Source: Corynebacterium sp. | Lineage (GTDB): Bacteria > Actinomycetota > Actinomycetes > Mycobacteriales > Mycobacteriaceae | Reading direction: 5' to 3' | Assembly: GCF_022712275.1 (NCBI RefSeq) | Contig: NZ_JALAGU010000035.1 | Span: forward strand, 1-60,263 | Length of the DNA: 60,263 nt | The notes under the pieces: generated by a model | Seen by the model: the letters and a program-made list of their open reading frames with translations, nothing else | Told to the model about the DNA's origin: nothing | Databases searched by the model: none | Shown: positions 26,716 through 33,938 of the stretch, in pieces | Numbering within the stretch: the first letter of the stretch is position 1 | Layout: each line of letters starts with the position of its first letter | Program-made: the position numbers and the translations under genes

Positions 26716-27390
26716 CTAGTTCTCGGCGGGATCGGCGTCCGGGAAGTCCTTCGCCCCGGTGGGCGGGGCGATGGTCTCGCGGGCGAGATCCGACTTACCG
26801 ACGATGACCAGCCGCTCGATGACCGTGTACACCGAGCCGATGGCCAGGATGATGAGGCCGGCACCGAGGATATAGGGCACGCCGAGACCGGAGAGCCCCA
26901 GGGTGACCAGGCCGATGATGAGACGCTCCGGTCGCTCGATGAGTCCGCCGTCGACCTTGATGCCGGATGCCTCGGCGCGCGCCTTGACGTAGGAGGTGAC
27001 CTGGCTGGCGACCATGATGACCAGCGCACAGGCGAACAGGCCCTTGTAGGGCTCGTGATCGTCCTGGAAGGCCATCCACCAGGCCATCGCGCCGAACAGG
27101 ACGCCGTCGGTGATGCGGTCACAGGTGGCGTCCAGTGTGGCGCCGAAGCGCGTGCCGCCGCCCTTCATCCGGGCCATCGTGCCGTCGATCATGTCGCTGG
27201 CGACAGCGACACCGAGCAGCACCGCGGCGAGGAAGTGCCAGCCGGTGGGGATGAGCGCGACCGACAGGATGACGGCCACCGCTGTAGAGGTGATCGTCAC
27301 CGTGTTCGGCGAGATCCCCCACGAGACCAGTCGCCGGGCGATGGGTTCGACCACCACCGCAGCGGGACGCCGTCCTCGCACACTGAGCAT
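26716..27390 (-). CDS. pgsA: CDP-alcohol phosphatidyltransferase (phosphatidylinositol phosphate synthase)
   Basis: A 224-residue integral membrane enzyme. The CDP-alcohol phosphotransferase motif is visible as DMIDGTMARM...GTRFGATLDATCD at ~67-92, with all expected Asp residues. In mycolate actinobacteria this homologue makes phosphatidylinositol phosphate from CDP-diacylglycerol and inositol phosphate, feeding PimA. The ATG at 27390 overlaps the HIT gene stop by one base (TAATG). Context supports the inositol substrate over glycerol phosphate. Confidence 0.9.
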   Translation of the reverse strand: MLSVRGRRPAAVVVEPIARRLVSWGISPNTVTITSTAVAVILSVALIPTGWHFLAAVLLGVAVASDMIDGTMARMKGGGTRFGATLDATCDRITDGVLFGAMAWWMAFQDDHEPYKGLFACALVIMVASQVTSYVKARAEASGIKVDGGLIERPERLIIGLVTLGLSGLGVPYILGAGLIILAIGSVYTVIERLVIVGKSDLARETIAPPTGAKDFPDADPAEN

Positions 27391-27941
27391 TACTCTGACT
27401 CCTCTGTACCGTCGGTACTGTCGTTCACGTCAAGTTCCTGCCATGCAGACGCCAGCAGTTCCCGGGTCTGCGACAGTGCCTGGACCAGGACTTTCGTCCC
27501 GTCGATCACCGTCATGAAGTTCGCGTCGCCGGTCCACCGCGGCACGATGTGCTGGTGCAGGTGGTTCGGCACCGACCCACCTGAGGCTCGCCCCAGGTTC
27601 ATGCCGATGTTCACGGCGTCCGGGTGCGACACCCGACGCAGCACCCGGACCGCCTTCTTGGTGAAGGCAGAGAACTCCGTGGTCTCCGTCTCCGTCAGGT
27701 CCTCGTAGGACGCGACCGGACGGTACGGGATGACCATCATGTGCCCCGGATTGTACGGGTAGAGGTTCAGAATGCAGAAGACCTCGCGCCCGCGCGCCAC
27801 GATAAGACCGTCCTCATCGGAGCCGGCCGGAAGATCGTTGAAGGGATCCTCCGGCTTCGTCGTCTTCGTGACGTAGAGCGACCGGTACGGGGCCCAGAGC
27901 CTGGCCAGGCGGTCATCGACCCCGGCCCCCGTGTCGGTCAC
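27390..27941 (-). CDS. HIT-domain nucleotide hydrolase/phosphorylase
   Basis: A 183-residue histidine-triad protein. The triad is HLHQHIVPRW (~125-134), and NLYPYNPGHMMVIPYRP precedes it, as in the Ap4A phosphorylase branch. It would act on a dinucleoside polyphosphate or a similar alpha-phosphate bond. I start it at the GTG at 27941, 16 bp after thrS; the longer frame lies inside thrS. Its place between thrS and pgsA is conserved in mycobacteria. Confidence 0.88.
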   Translation of the reverse strand: MTDTGAGVDDRLARLWAPYRSLYVTKTTKPEDPFNDLPAGSDEDGLIVARGREVFCILNLYPYNPGHMMVIPYRPVASYEDLTETETTEFSAFTKKAVRVLRRVSHPDAVNIGMNLGRASGGSVPNHLHQHIVPRWTGDANFMTVIDGTKVLVQALSQTRELLASAWQELDVNDSTDGTEESE

Positions 27942-27957
27942 TGTGCCCCGGCCGTCC

Positions 27958-30051
27958 TCATCGGAGTGCGTCAACGCTCTCCCCGGACGGCTGGTCGTTC
28001 CGGCGGGAGGACACCCACTCGGTGATGATCCGCACGGCGTCCTCCTTCGGGACACCGTTGACCTGGGTACCGTCGAGGAAACGGAAGCTGACCGCCCCGG
28101 CTTCGACGTCGCGGCCACCGACCAGCAGCATGAAAGGGACCTTGCCGGTGGTGTGGTTGCGGATCTTCTTCTGCATGCGGTCGTCGGAGGTGTCCACCGC
28201 GGCCCGGATACCGTGACCGCGCAGCTCGGCGGTCACCTGCTCCAGGTAGGGGATGAACTCGTCGGCGACCGGGATGCCGGTGACCTGGTGCGGGGCGAGC
28301 CACGCCGGGAAAGCACCGGCGTAGTGCTCCAGCAGGACGCCGAAGAAGCGCTCGATGGAACCGAACAGGGCGCGGTGGATCATCACCGGACGCTGCTTGG
28401 TGCCGTCGTTGGCGGTGTACTCCAGATCGAAACGCTCCGGCAGATTGAAGTCGAGCTGCACGGTGGACATCTGCCAGGTACGGCCGATGGCATCGCGGGC
28501 CTGCACGGAGATCTTCGGGCCGTAGAAGGCCGCACCCTCCGGGTCCGGGACGAGCTCGAGACCGGACTTCGTCGCGACGGCCCGCAGAGTCTCGGTGGCC
28601 CTCTCCCAGACCTCGTCGGAGCCGACGTACTTGTTCGGGTCCTTGGTCGACAGTTCCAGGTAGAAGTCGTCGAGGCCGTAGTCCTTGAGCAGGGAGATGA
28701 TGAACTCCAGCACGGTGGTCAGCTCGGTCTCGAGCTGGTCTTCGGTGCAGTAGATGTGAGCGTCGTCCTGCGTGAAGCCACGGGCGCGGGTCAGACCGTG
28801 GACCACACCGGACTTCTCGTAGCGGTAGACGGTGCCGAACTCGAACAGCCGCAGCGGCAGTTCACGGTAGGACCGGCCTCGGGAGGCGAAGATCAGGTTG
28901 TGCATCGGGCAGTTCATCGGCTTGGCGTAGTAGTCGACGGCCTGCTTGGTGATGTTCCCGTCGGCATCGCGCTCTTCATCGAGCTTCATGGCCGGGAACA
29001 TGCCGTCGGCGTACCAGTCGAGGTGACCGGACTTCTTGAACAGGTCGCCCTTGGTGATGTGCGGCGTGTTGACGAAGGAGTAACCCGAGGCGATGTGGCG
29101 GCGGCGGGAGTGCTCCTCCATCTCCAGGCGGACGGTCGCACCGTCCGGGTGGAAGACCGGGAAGCCGGACCCGATCTCGTCGGGGAAGCTGAACAGGTCG
29201 AGTTCCTGGCCGAGACGCCGGTGGTCGCGCTTCTCCGCCTCGGCGAGCATGGTCTGGTACTCGTCGAGCGACTCCTTGGACTCCCAGGCGGTGCCGTAGA
29301 TGCGCTGCAGGCCGGCCTTGGACTGGTCACCGCGCCAGTAGGCGGCGGAAGTACGGGTCAGGGCGAAGGCCGGGATGTAACGGGTGGTGGGCACGTGCGG
29401 GCCACGGCACAGGTCGTACCATTCGACCTCGCCGGTACGCGGGTTCACGTTGGAGTAGGCGGTGAGCTCGCCTTCACCGACCTCGACGGAGGCGTCGCCC
29501 TCGGGGATGTCTCCGCGGGACTTGTCGTCGACGAGTTCCAGCTTGAACGGCTCCTGGAGGTACTCCAGGCGGGCGTCCTCCACCGAGTCATAGGCCTTGC
29601 GCTCGAACTTCTGGCCGGACTTGATGATCTTCTTCATCGACTTCTCGAGCTTCCTGAGGTCCTCCGGGGTGAAGGGCTCGGCGGGCTCGAAGTCGTAGTA
29701 GAAGCCGTTCTCGATGGCGGGGCCGATGCCCAGCTTCGTGCCCGGGAACTCCTTCTGCACGGCCTGGGCGAGAACGTGGGCACAGGAGTGCCGGATGACA
29801 CCGCGACCCTCGTCGGTGTTCGCCGCAACCGCGGTGACCTCGGTGTCGGTCTCCGGAGTGAAAGACAGGTCGCGGAGGTTACCCTCGGCGTCCTTCACGC
29901 AGACGACGGCCTCCGGGCCCTTGTTCGGCAGTTCCAGCGGACGCATCGCGGCACCGGCCGACTCACCGGCAGGCACGGTGAAGGTCACCGTCTCGACGGT
30001 CACCTCCGGGTTTCCGATTCCGTTACCGGCGTCCAACGCTGATTCACTCAC
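27958..30051 (-). CDS. thrS: Threonyl-tRNA synthetase
   Basis: A 697-residue class II synthetase with an N-terminal TGS domain, an editing domain with the HSCAHVLAQAV zinc-type motif, a catalytic core with MNCPMHNLIFASRGRSYRELP and RARGFTQDDAHIYC, and a C-terminal anticodon-binding domain. The GTG at 30051 has AAGGAG ten bases upstream and fits the family start. It heads the thrS-HIT-pgsA-patA-pimA unit. A 703-residue open frame on the opposite strand is only a shadow. Confidence 0.96.
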   Translation of the reverse strand: MSESALDAGNGIGNPEVTVETVTFTVPAGESAGAAMRPLELPNKGPEAVVCVKDAEGNLRDLSFTPETDTEVTAVAANTDEGRGVIRHSCAHVLAQAVQKEFPGTKLGIGPAIENGFYYDFEPAEPFTPEDLRKLEKSMKKIIKSGQKFERKAYDSVEDARLEYLQEPFKLELVDDKSRGDIPEGDASVEVGEGELTAYSNVNPRTGEVEWYDLCRGPHVPTTRYIPAFALTRTSAAYWRGDQSKAGLQRIYGTAWESKESLDEYQTMLAEAEKRDHRRLGQELDLFSFPDEIGSGFPVFHPDGATVRLEMEEHSRRRHIASGYSFVNTPHITKGDLFKKSGHLDWYADGMFPAMKLDEERDADGNITKQAVDYYAKPMNCPMHNLIFASRGRSYRELPLRLFEFGTVYRYEKSGVVHGLTRARGFTQDDAHIYCTEDQLETELTTVLEFIISLLKDYGLDDFYLELSTKDPNKYVGSDEVWERATETLRAVATKSGLELVPDPEGAAFYGPKISVQARDAIGRTWQMSTVQLDFNLPERFDLEYTANDGTKQRPVMIHRALFGSIERFFGVLLEHYAGAFPAWLAPHQVTGIPVADEFIPYLEQVTAELRGHGIRAAVDTSDDRMQKKIRNHTTGKVPFMLLVGGRDVEAGAVSFRFLDGTQVNGVPKEDAVRIITEWVSSRRNDQPSGESVDALR

Positions 30052-30135
30052 GGGTGGTGTGCTCCTTACACAACAGGCGAAGACGGTCACATACCTGGTG
30101 ACAGTCATAATTCCCGGACCACTTTACCCGGCGGG

Positions 30136-31383
30136 TCAACCCAGCAGCGCCTCGCCCCAGTACTCCTCCTCCGTGGTGCCCGCCGGAACGAGGAAGACCG
30201 CGGACCCGACATGGGTGATCCACTCGTTGAGCCGGTCACCGGCCGCGAGCCGCCGCTGCACCGGGATAAAGGAGGTCCGCGGGTCCGGCTGGAAGCATAT
30301 GAAGATCAGGCCGGTGTCCGACAACGCGACAGGGTCTGCGTCCACCAGTGCGTCGGCGGACGACGGGGTGACCGGCAGATCGTAGTTGTACGCCCGACGC
30401 AGCATCCGCTGCCGGGTGTCCCCGTCGTGGACGCCGGCCAGGGCGATATGTGCGTTCCGGTCGATCACCGGCAGTCCGTCGGCGCCGACGGCGGCGGTGT
30501 CCGGGTCATCATGCTCCTTCTCACCGGACAGCGGGTTGCCCTCGACGATGGTGCGGCCCATCGAGACCTCACGGGTCGGCCGGTCGGCGGACTCCCACAG
30601 CGGCATGTCGAAGGCGATCCGACGGATGATCATGCAGGTGCCGCCGATCTGGGACGGGTGGGTGGCCGCCTCCCCGCTGATCCACACCTGGTCGTCGAAC
30701 TCGGCGTCGGTACGCGGATTGACGGTGCCGTCCTTGAACCCGAAGAGGTTGCGCGGTGTTCCCGGCGTTCCGTCGGCGTCCTGTGGGATATCGAGAAACC
30801 CGGTCTGCGTCCAGGAGGGACGCGCGTAGTCCGCCCCGCCACGCACGAGGACGCGGAGGGCGTGGGAGACGGTGGTGCGGTCTTCACCGCAGATCTGGAG
30901 CACGAGGTCACGGTCGCCCCACCGGGCCTCGAGCCGGTCTCCGGCGAATCCGGGCAGCGGCTCCAACCAGTCCGGTGACTTGTCCGTCAACCGGGCCTTC
31001 TCGAACAGTCCCCGGCCGAAACCACAGGTGACGGTGAGGCGTCCGGGGTCGGACGCCAGCTCCGGTTCAAGGTCGGCGAGCACCGGCTCGCCCTGGGTGA
31101 GGCGACGGGCATCCCCGGTCCAGATACGCAACAGACGGCGGATACCGGTGGCGTCCACCCCGTCGCGCAGGGTGAAGGCGACGGTGGTGTTGTGCCGCTG
31201 CAGCGGGGTGGCGATGCCGGCCTGGTGCGGGCCGTCAAAGGGGACGGTGGTGTCGGTGTTCGACACCGGATCCGGGTCACTGTCCCCGGCACAGGCTGTG
31301 GTGGCGCCGACCGCGGCGGTGGCCGAGACAAGTCCGAGGCCGGCGAGGAAACCCCGTCGGGTCACGCGGAAGTTCGTTTCCAT
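30136..31383 (-). CDS. Tat-exported Dyp-type heme peroxidase (EfeB/YwbN-like)
   Basis: A 415-residue peroxidase with a twin-arginine signal peptide (VTRRGFLAGLGL, ~8-19) followed by ACAG, a possible lipobox. The family's GFKDGT motif with catalytic Asp (~216) and the proximal heme His in DRNAHIALAG (~316) are present. It would be folded with heme in the cytoplasm and exported by Tat. It ends the copC-PCuAC-Dyp cluster. No EfeU or EfeO iron-uptake partner is nearby, so an iron-transport role is not supported. Confidence 0.9.
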   Translation of the reverse strand: METNFRVTRRGFLAGLGLVSATAAVGATTACAGDSDPDPVSNTDTTVPFDGPHQAGIATPLQRHNTTVAFTLRDGVDATGIRRLLRIWTGDARRLTQGEPVLADLEPELASDPGRLTVTCGFGRGLFEKARLTDKSPDWLEPLPGFAGDRLEARWGDRDLVLQICGEDRTTVSHALRVLVRGGADYARPSWTQTGFLDIPQDADGTPGTPRNLFGFKDGTVNPRTDAEFDDQVWISGEAATHPSQIGGTCMIIRRIAFDMPLWESADRPTREVSMGRTIVEGNPLSGEKEHDDPDTAAVGADGLPVIDRNAHIALAGVHDGDTRQRMLRRAYNYDLPVTPSSADALVDADPVALSDTGLIFICFQPDPRTSFIPVQRRLAAGDRLNEWITHVGSAVFLVPAGTTEEEYWGEALLG

Positions 31384-31399
31384 GGTGGTTCAGGGCCGG

Positions 31400-31966
31400 T
31401 CAGTGCATGTCGTGGTCGCTGTCGGCGTCCCCGTCGGTGCCGTAGTCCTCGTGGGAGGACTGCTGGACCCGGACCGGGATGCCGTTCAGCTCATAGATGG
31501 TGCCGTTGTCGTCGGTGAGCGTGAGGCTGAGCTCATCACCGGCGGCGATCTCGTCGGGACTGTCCATGATCATGATGTGGTGCCCGCCGGGTTCCAGGGT
31601 CAACGAGTCGCCGGCCGGCACGGTGATCCCGTCCGCGGTCTCCCGCATGACGCCGTCGACGACCTCGTGGTACTGGTACTCCCCCGTCAGATCGCCGGTG
31701 GCTTCAGTGAGGTGGATGTCCTCGTCGGTCGTGTTGGTCAGTACCCCGAACACCGCGGTCATCGCGGTGTCGGCGGACTTGGCGCCGACGTAGCCGTCGG
31801 TGAAGGTCAGGCCTTCGGCGGAGGACTCGAGAGCTGAGGTTGCGGTGGTCTCCATCGAGGTGTCGTCATCGTCGCCACAGGCAACAAGGGTGACGGCGAG
31901 GGCGGTTGCGGCGCCCAGAGCTCCTATCCGACGCAGCACGGTGGTGGCGACATTGCGGGTCTTCAC
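31400..31966 (-). CDS. PCuAC-type periplasmic copper chaperone lipoprotein
   Basis: A 188-residue protein with a lipoprotein signal peptide (LVACGDDDD, Cys ~30) and a DUF461/PCuAC domain. Candidate copper ligands are the His of YQYHEVV, the Met of DGVMRE and the His/Met of GGHHIMIM. The usual Met after the first His is replaced by Val. A C-terminal tail rich in His and Asp (HEDYGTDGDADSDHDMH) could bind more metal. It would carry Cu(I) outside the membrane, perhaps to cytochrome oxidase. It lies 18 bp downstream of copC. Confidence 0.88.
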   Translation of the reverse strand: MKTRNVATTVLRRIGALGAATALAVTLVACGDDDDTSMETTATSALESSAEGLTFTDGYVGAKSADTAMTAVFGVLTNTTDEDIHLTEATGDLTGEYQYHEVVDGVMRETADGITVPAGDSLTLEPGGHHIMIMDSPDEIAAGDELSLTLTDDNGTIYELNGIPVRVQQSSHEDYGTDGDADSDHDMH

Positions 31967-31984
31967 TGTTCAGTTCCTTCTGTT

Positions 31985-32551
31985 CTACTTGTCTGTGGAG
32001 CGCAGTCGGGCGATGAGCATCACGAGGACGCCGGCGAGCACGAGGACACCGGCGATAGCGAGGACAGGCCTAGCCCAGCCGGGGATTCCGTCGTCGTCAC
32101 TGTCGTCCGTGCCCGACCCGTCATCGCCCGCGGTGGCGTCCTGCGTGGCCCCGGAACCCGGGTCCACGGTGAAGGTGTAGCTGCCTTCGGTGGGGTGCCC
32201 GTCGGAGGAGGTGATCCGGAAGCCTACGGTGTACTCACCGTCGGTCAGGTCGACGTCATCCGGAATGTCCACGGAGAGGACGTTGCCGTCGATCTCGGGC
32301 GTCTCGGTCACCAGGACCTCACCATCGCGGGACAGGGCGATGGTGTTGAAGGTGTCCTGGGGATTCGCGGAGAACTCCAGTTCAATCCGATCCGGTGCGG
32401 TATCCAGGACCGCTCCGTCCTCCGGCGTGGAACCGACCACGGCATCATGGGCGACGGCGGCAGGCAGGAAGCCTGCACCGGCGACAGCGGGGGCCAGGAT
32501 CAGCGCGCCGACGAGCGCGGGGGCGGCCGCCAGGCGGGGAAAACGGGTCAT
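31985..32551 (-). CDS. CopC-domain copper-binding protein with C-terminal membrane anchor
   Basis: A 188-residue protein with an N-terminal signal peptide ending ...PAAVA, so that the mature protein would start HDAVVGSTPEDG. An N-terminal His is the copper(II) ligand in CopC proteins. The second ligand region is SSDGHPTEGSYTF. A Gly/Asp-rich linker leads to a transmembrane helix (~160-182). The ATG at 32551 has AAAGGAC upstream. It is first in a copC-PCuAC-Dyp unit conserved in C. glutamicum. Confidence 0.88.
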   Translation of the reverse strand: MTRFPRLAAAPALVGALILAPAVAGAGFLPAAVAHDAVVGSTPEDGAVLDTAPDRIELEFSANPQDTFNTIALSRDGEVLVTETPEIDGNVLSVDIPDDVDLTDGEYTVGFRITSSDGHPTEGSYTFTVDPGSGATQDATAGDDGSGTDDSDDDGIPGWARPVLAIAGVLVLAGVLVMLIARLRSTDK

Positions 32552-32821
32552 GATGTCCTTTCGTCGGAACTGGCCGAACTCCAGGTGTCGGTACCGGCCC
32601 GCTCCATTAGTCGGAGCATACGGGCGGGAAGTTCCACGCAGCCCTTTCCAACCGGAGTACAGGGGTAAAAACAGAACTGATATCCAGCATTCGCCGATCA
32701 GCCTACCTGCGGGGACACCGGACACGGAACCGACAGCACCTCGACTACCCCACCCCCGGATGCGAGCGACGGCACACACCCCTGCCGCCACGTCGCCTGG
32801 ACCCGGATCCCGGGGCTTCAG

Positions 32822-32886
32822 ATCTGCGTCAGGCACGGATCGGCAATCCTGTGCCACAGAACCGACGATCCGTGCCTGACGCAGAT
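32822..32886. repeat. 65-nt near-palindrome (21-bp perfect arms) between copC and the tRNA cluster
   Basis: Arms 32822-32842 and 32866-32886 are perfect inverted copies of 21 bp. The 23-nt centre carries CTGTGCCACAG, itself nearly symmetric, so the whole element can fold into one long hairpin. No T-run follows on either side. It lies downstream of the minus-strand tRNA operon and upstream of copC. It could be an mRNA hairpin, a protein-binding cruciform or a degenerate small repeat element. Confidence 0.85.
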
Positions 32887-32950
32887 GTACTGCCCCGTGC
32901 CGCAGTACCCCCGGAGTGGAGCCTCAGACAACGGAACCACAGCATGACGA

Positions 32951-32976
32951 GAGCCCCGTACCTGGGTACGGGGCTC
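32951..32976 (-). terminator. Hairpin downstream of the tRNA operon
   Basis: GAGCCCCGTACC and GGTACGGGGCTC pair perfectly over 12 bp with a minimal loop. It begins 11 bp after the CCA end of the last tRNA-Gly. The T-run is weak, so it may act as a processing or attenuated terminator. Confidence 0.7.
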
Positions 32977-32986
32977 CCTGTCCTGA

Positions 32987-33062
32987 TGGAGCGGATGACG
33001 AGACTCGAACTCGCGACCCTAACCTTGGCAAGGTTATGCGCTACCAACTGCGCTACATCCGC
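32987..33062 (-). tRNA. tRNA-Gly (anticodon GCC), CCA encoded
   Basis: The acceptor GCGGATG pairs with CATCCGC, and the anticodon loop TTGCCAA gives GCC. The T-loop is GTTCGAGTC. The 3' CCA is encoded at 32987-32989. It is the last gene of a four-tRNA operon and identical to the copy at 33323-33395 over the mature body. Confidence 0.97.
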
Positions 33063-33100
33063 AAACTAACTTCATGACCAGATCCGTGAAGACCTGTTCG

Positions 33101-33172
33101 TGCGCGATACTGGGATCGAACCAGTGACCTCTTCCGTGTCAGGGAAGCGCTCTCCCGCTGAGCTAAACGCGC
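33101..33172 (-). tRNA. tRNA-Val (anticodon GAC)
   Basis: A 72-nt cloverleaf with anticodon loop CTGACAC (GAC) and T-stem ACTGG/CCAGT. The acceptor stem GCGCGTT/ATCGCGC has a T-T mismatch at pair 6-67. The CCA end is not encoded. Confidence 0.95.
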
Positions 33173-33179
33173 GGGCGTG

Positions 33180-33251
33180 AGGTGGAAACGGGAATCGAAC
33201 CCGTGTACACGGTTTTGCAGACCGTTGCCTAAGCCACTCAGCCATTCCACC
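33180..33251 (-). tRNA. tRNA-Cys (anticodon GCA)
   Basis: The acceptor GGTGGAA pairs with TTCCACC. The anticodon loop CTGCAAA gives GCA, and the T-arm is CGGGTTCGATTCCCG. CCA is not encoded. It lies 8 bp upstream of tRNA-Val in the same operon. Confidence 0.97.
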
Positions 33252-33322
33252 GTGGCGTCGCCGCCTCGTTCGGACACCGACCCTACCTTGCCGGAGACCG
33301 GAAGGGAAAATCAGTGTTCCTG

Positions 33323-33395
33323 AGCGGATGACGAGACTCGAACTCGCGACCCTAACCTTGGCAAGGTTATGCGCTACCAACTGCGCTACATCCGC
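33323..33395 (-). tRNA. tRNA-Gly (anticodon GCC), first copy of the operon
   Basis: The mature body is identical to that of the tRNA-Gly at 32987-33062, with GCGGATG/CATCCGC acceptor and GCC anticodon. CCA is not encoded here. It is the promoter-proximal gene of the operon. Confidence 0.97.
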
Positions 33396-33423
33396 ATGCA
33401 CCGTCTGTGCGGTGCGGGAATGA

Positions 33424-33452
33424 ACTATAGCGGTTCCTTGCATCCGTCACAA
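33424..33452 (-). promoter_or_regulatory. Strong SigA-type promoter of the Gly-Cys-Val-Gly tRNA operon
   Basis: On the minus strand TTGTGA and TATAGT are separated by exactly 17 bp. They end about 28 nt before the first tRNA-Gly. This is the closest match to the housekeeping consensus that I see near the junction. Confidence 0.8.
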
Positions 33453-33703
33453 ACATGCAGGTAGGAGAATCCTTACGTCACGAATCCACCGGTCACGGGG
33501 CGATGGAGGATCACAGGGATGTCATTTGGGCCGGTACCGCTCCACCGGTCCCGGACATCACCCGCGCACGACGGATATAAGGAACACTGCGCACTTCCTG
33601 TCCTTCCTGTCCTTCCTCCGGATCCGGTGCGTCAACTCCCGCCGTGACATGGCGGTTTGCGCAGACCGGTAGGTGAGGTGCTAGATTTACTGCCGTTCCC
33701 GAG
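33453..33703. other. Gene-free stretch between the two tRNA transcription units
   Basis: Together with the tRNA operon promoter this leaves about 308 bp without a gene. A possible promoter for tRNA-Val(CAC) is TTGCGC (33657-33662), a 19-bp spacer and TAGATT (33682-33687). A short 9-nt tandem repeat (CCTGTCCTT twice) lies at about 33597-33614. I see no conserved coding frame. Confidence 0.5.
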
Positions 33704-33775
33704 AGTCCCATAGCTCAGTGGAAGAGCGTTCCGTTCACACCGGAAAGGTCGCTGGTTCGAACCCAGTTGGGACTA
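33704..33775 (+). tRNA. tRNA-Val (anticodon CAC)
   Basis: A 72-nt cloverleaf with acceptor AGTCCCA/TGGGACT, anticodon loop TTCACAC (CAC) and T-arm GCTGGTTCGAACCCAGT. CCA is not encoded. It faces away from the other four tRNA genes and is followed by its own terminator. Confidence 0.95.
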
Positions 33776-33783
33776 CAGTTCAG

Positions 33784-33816
33784 ACGCCGTCGCCGGCTCA
33801 CCGGCAGCGGCGTTTT
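33784..33816 (+). terminator. Rho-independent terminator of tRNA-Val(CAC)
   Basis: ACGCCGTCGCCGG pairs with CCGGCAGCGGCGT around CTCA with one mismatch, followed by TTTTCCTCT. It starts 9 bp after the tRNA. Confidence 0.85.
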
Positions 33817-33925
33817 CCTCTGTAACCGCACCTCGACGTGCCGACGACACACCCAACGTCCACCCCCGTTTCCAGGTGAAACCGACGAAGTCGACCGGGA
33901 TGACGTCCCCCGGGTGATACCCCGA

Positions 33926-33931
33926 TAACAT
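33926..33931 (+). promoter_or_regulatory. -10-like hexamer TAACAT before aftC
   Basis: TAACAT lies 7 nt before the GTG at 33939 with no ribosome-binding site between, consistent with a leaderless start. The -35 region is unclear. Confidence 0.3.
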
Positions 33932-33938
33932 TCACAAC

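Noticed and set aside
27931..30042. A 703-codon open frame on the plus strand opposite thrS
   Set aside because: It is an antisense shadow caused by high-GC codon bias; thrS motifs on the minus strand are unambiguous.
30136..31383. EfeUOB iron-uptake system
   Set aside because: The Dyp peroxidase stands with copC and PCuAC; no EfeU permease or EfeO protein is in the window.
33072..33443. Open frames across the tRNA cluster
   Set aside because: They read through tRNA genes with good cloverleaf folding, so protein coding is implausible.
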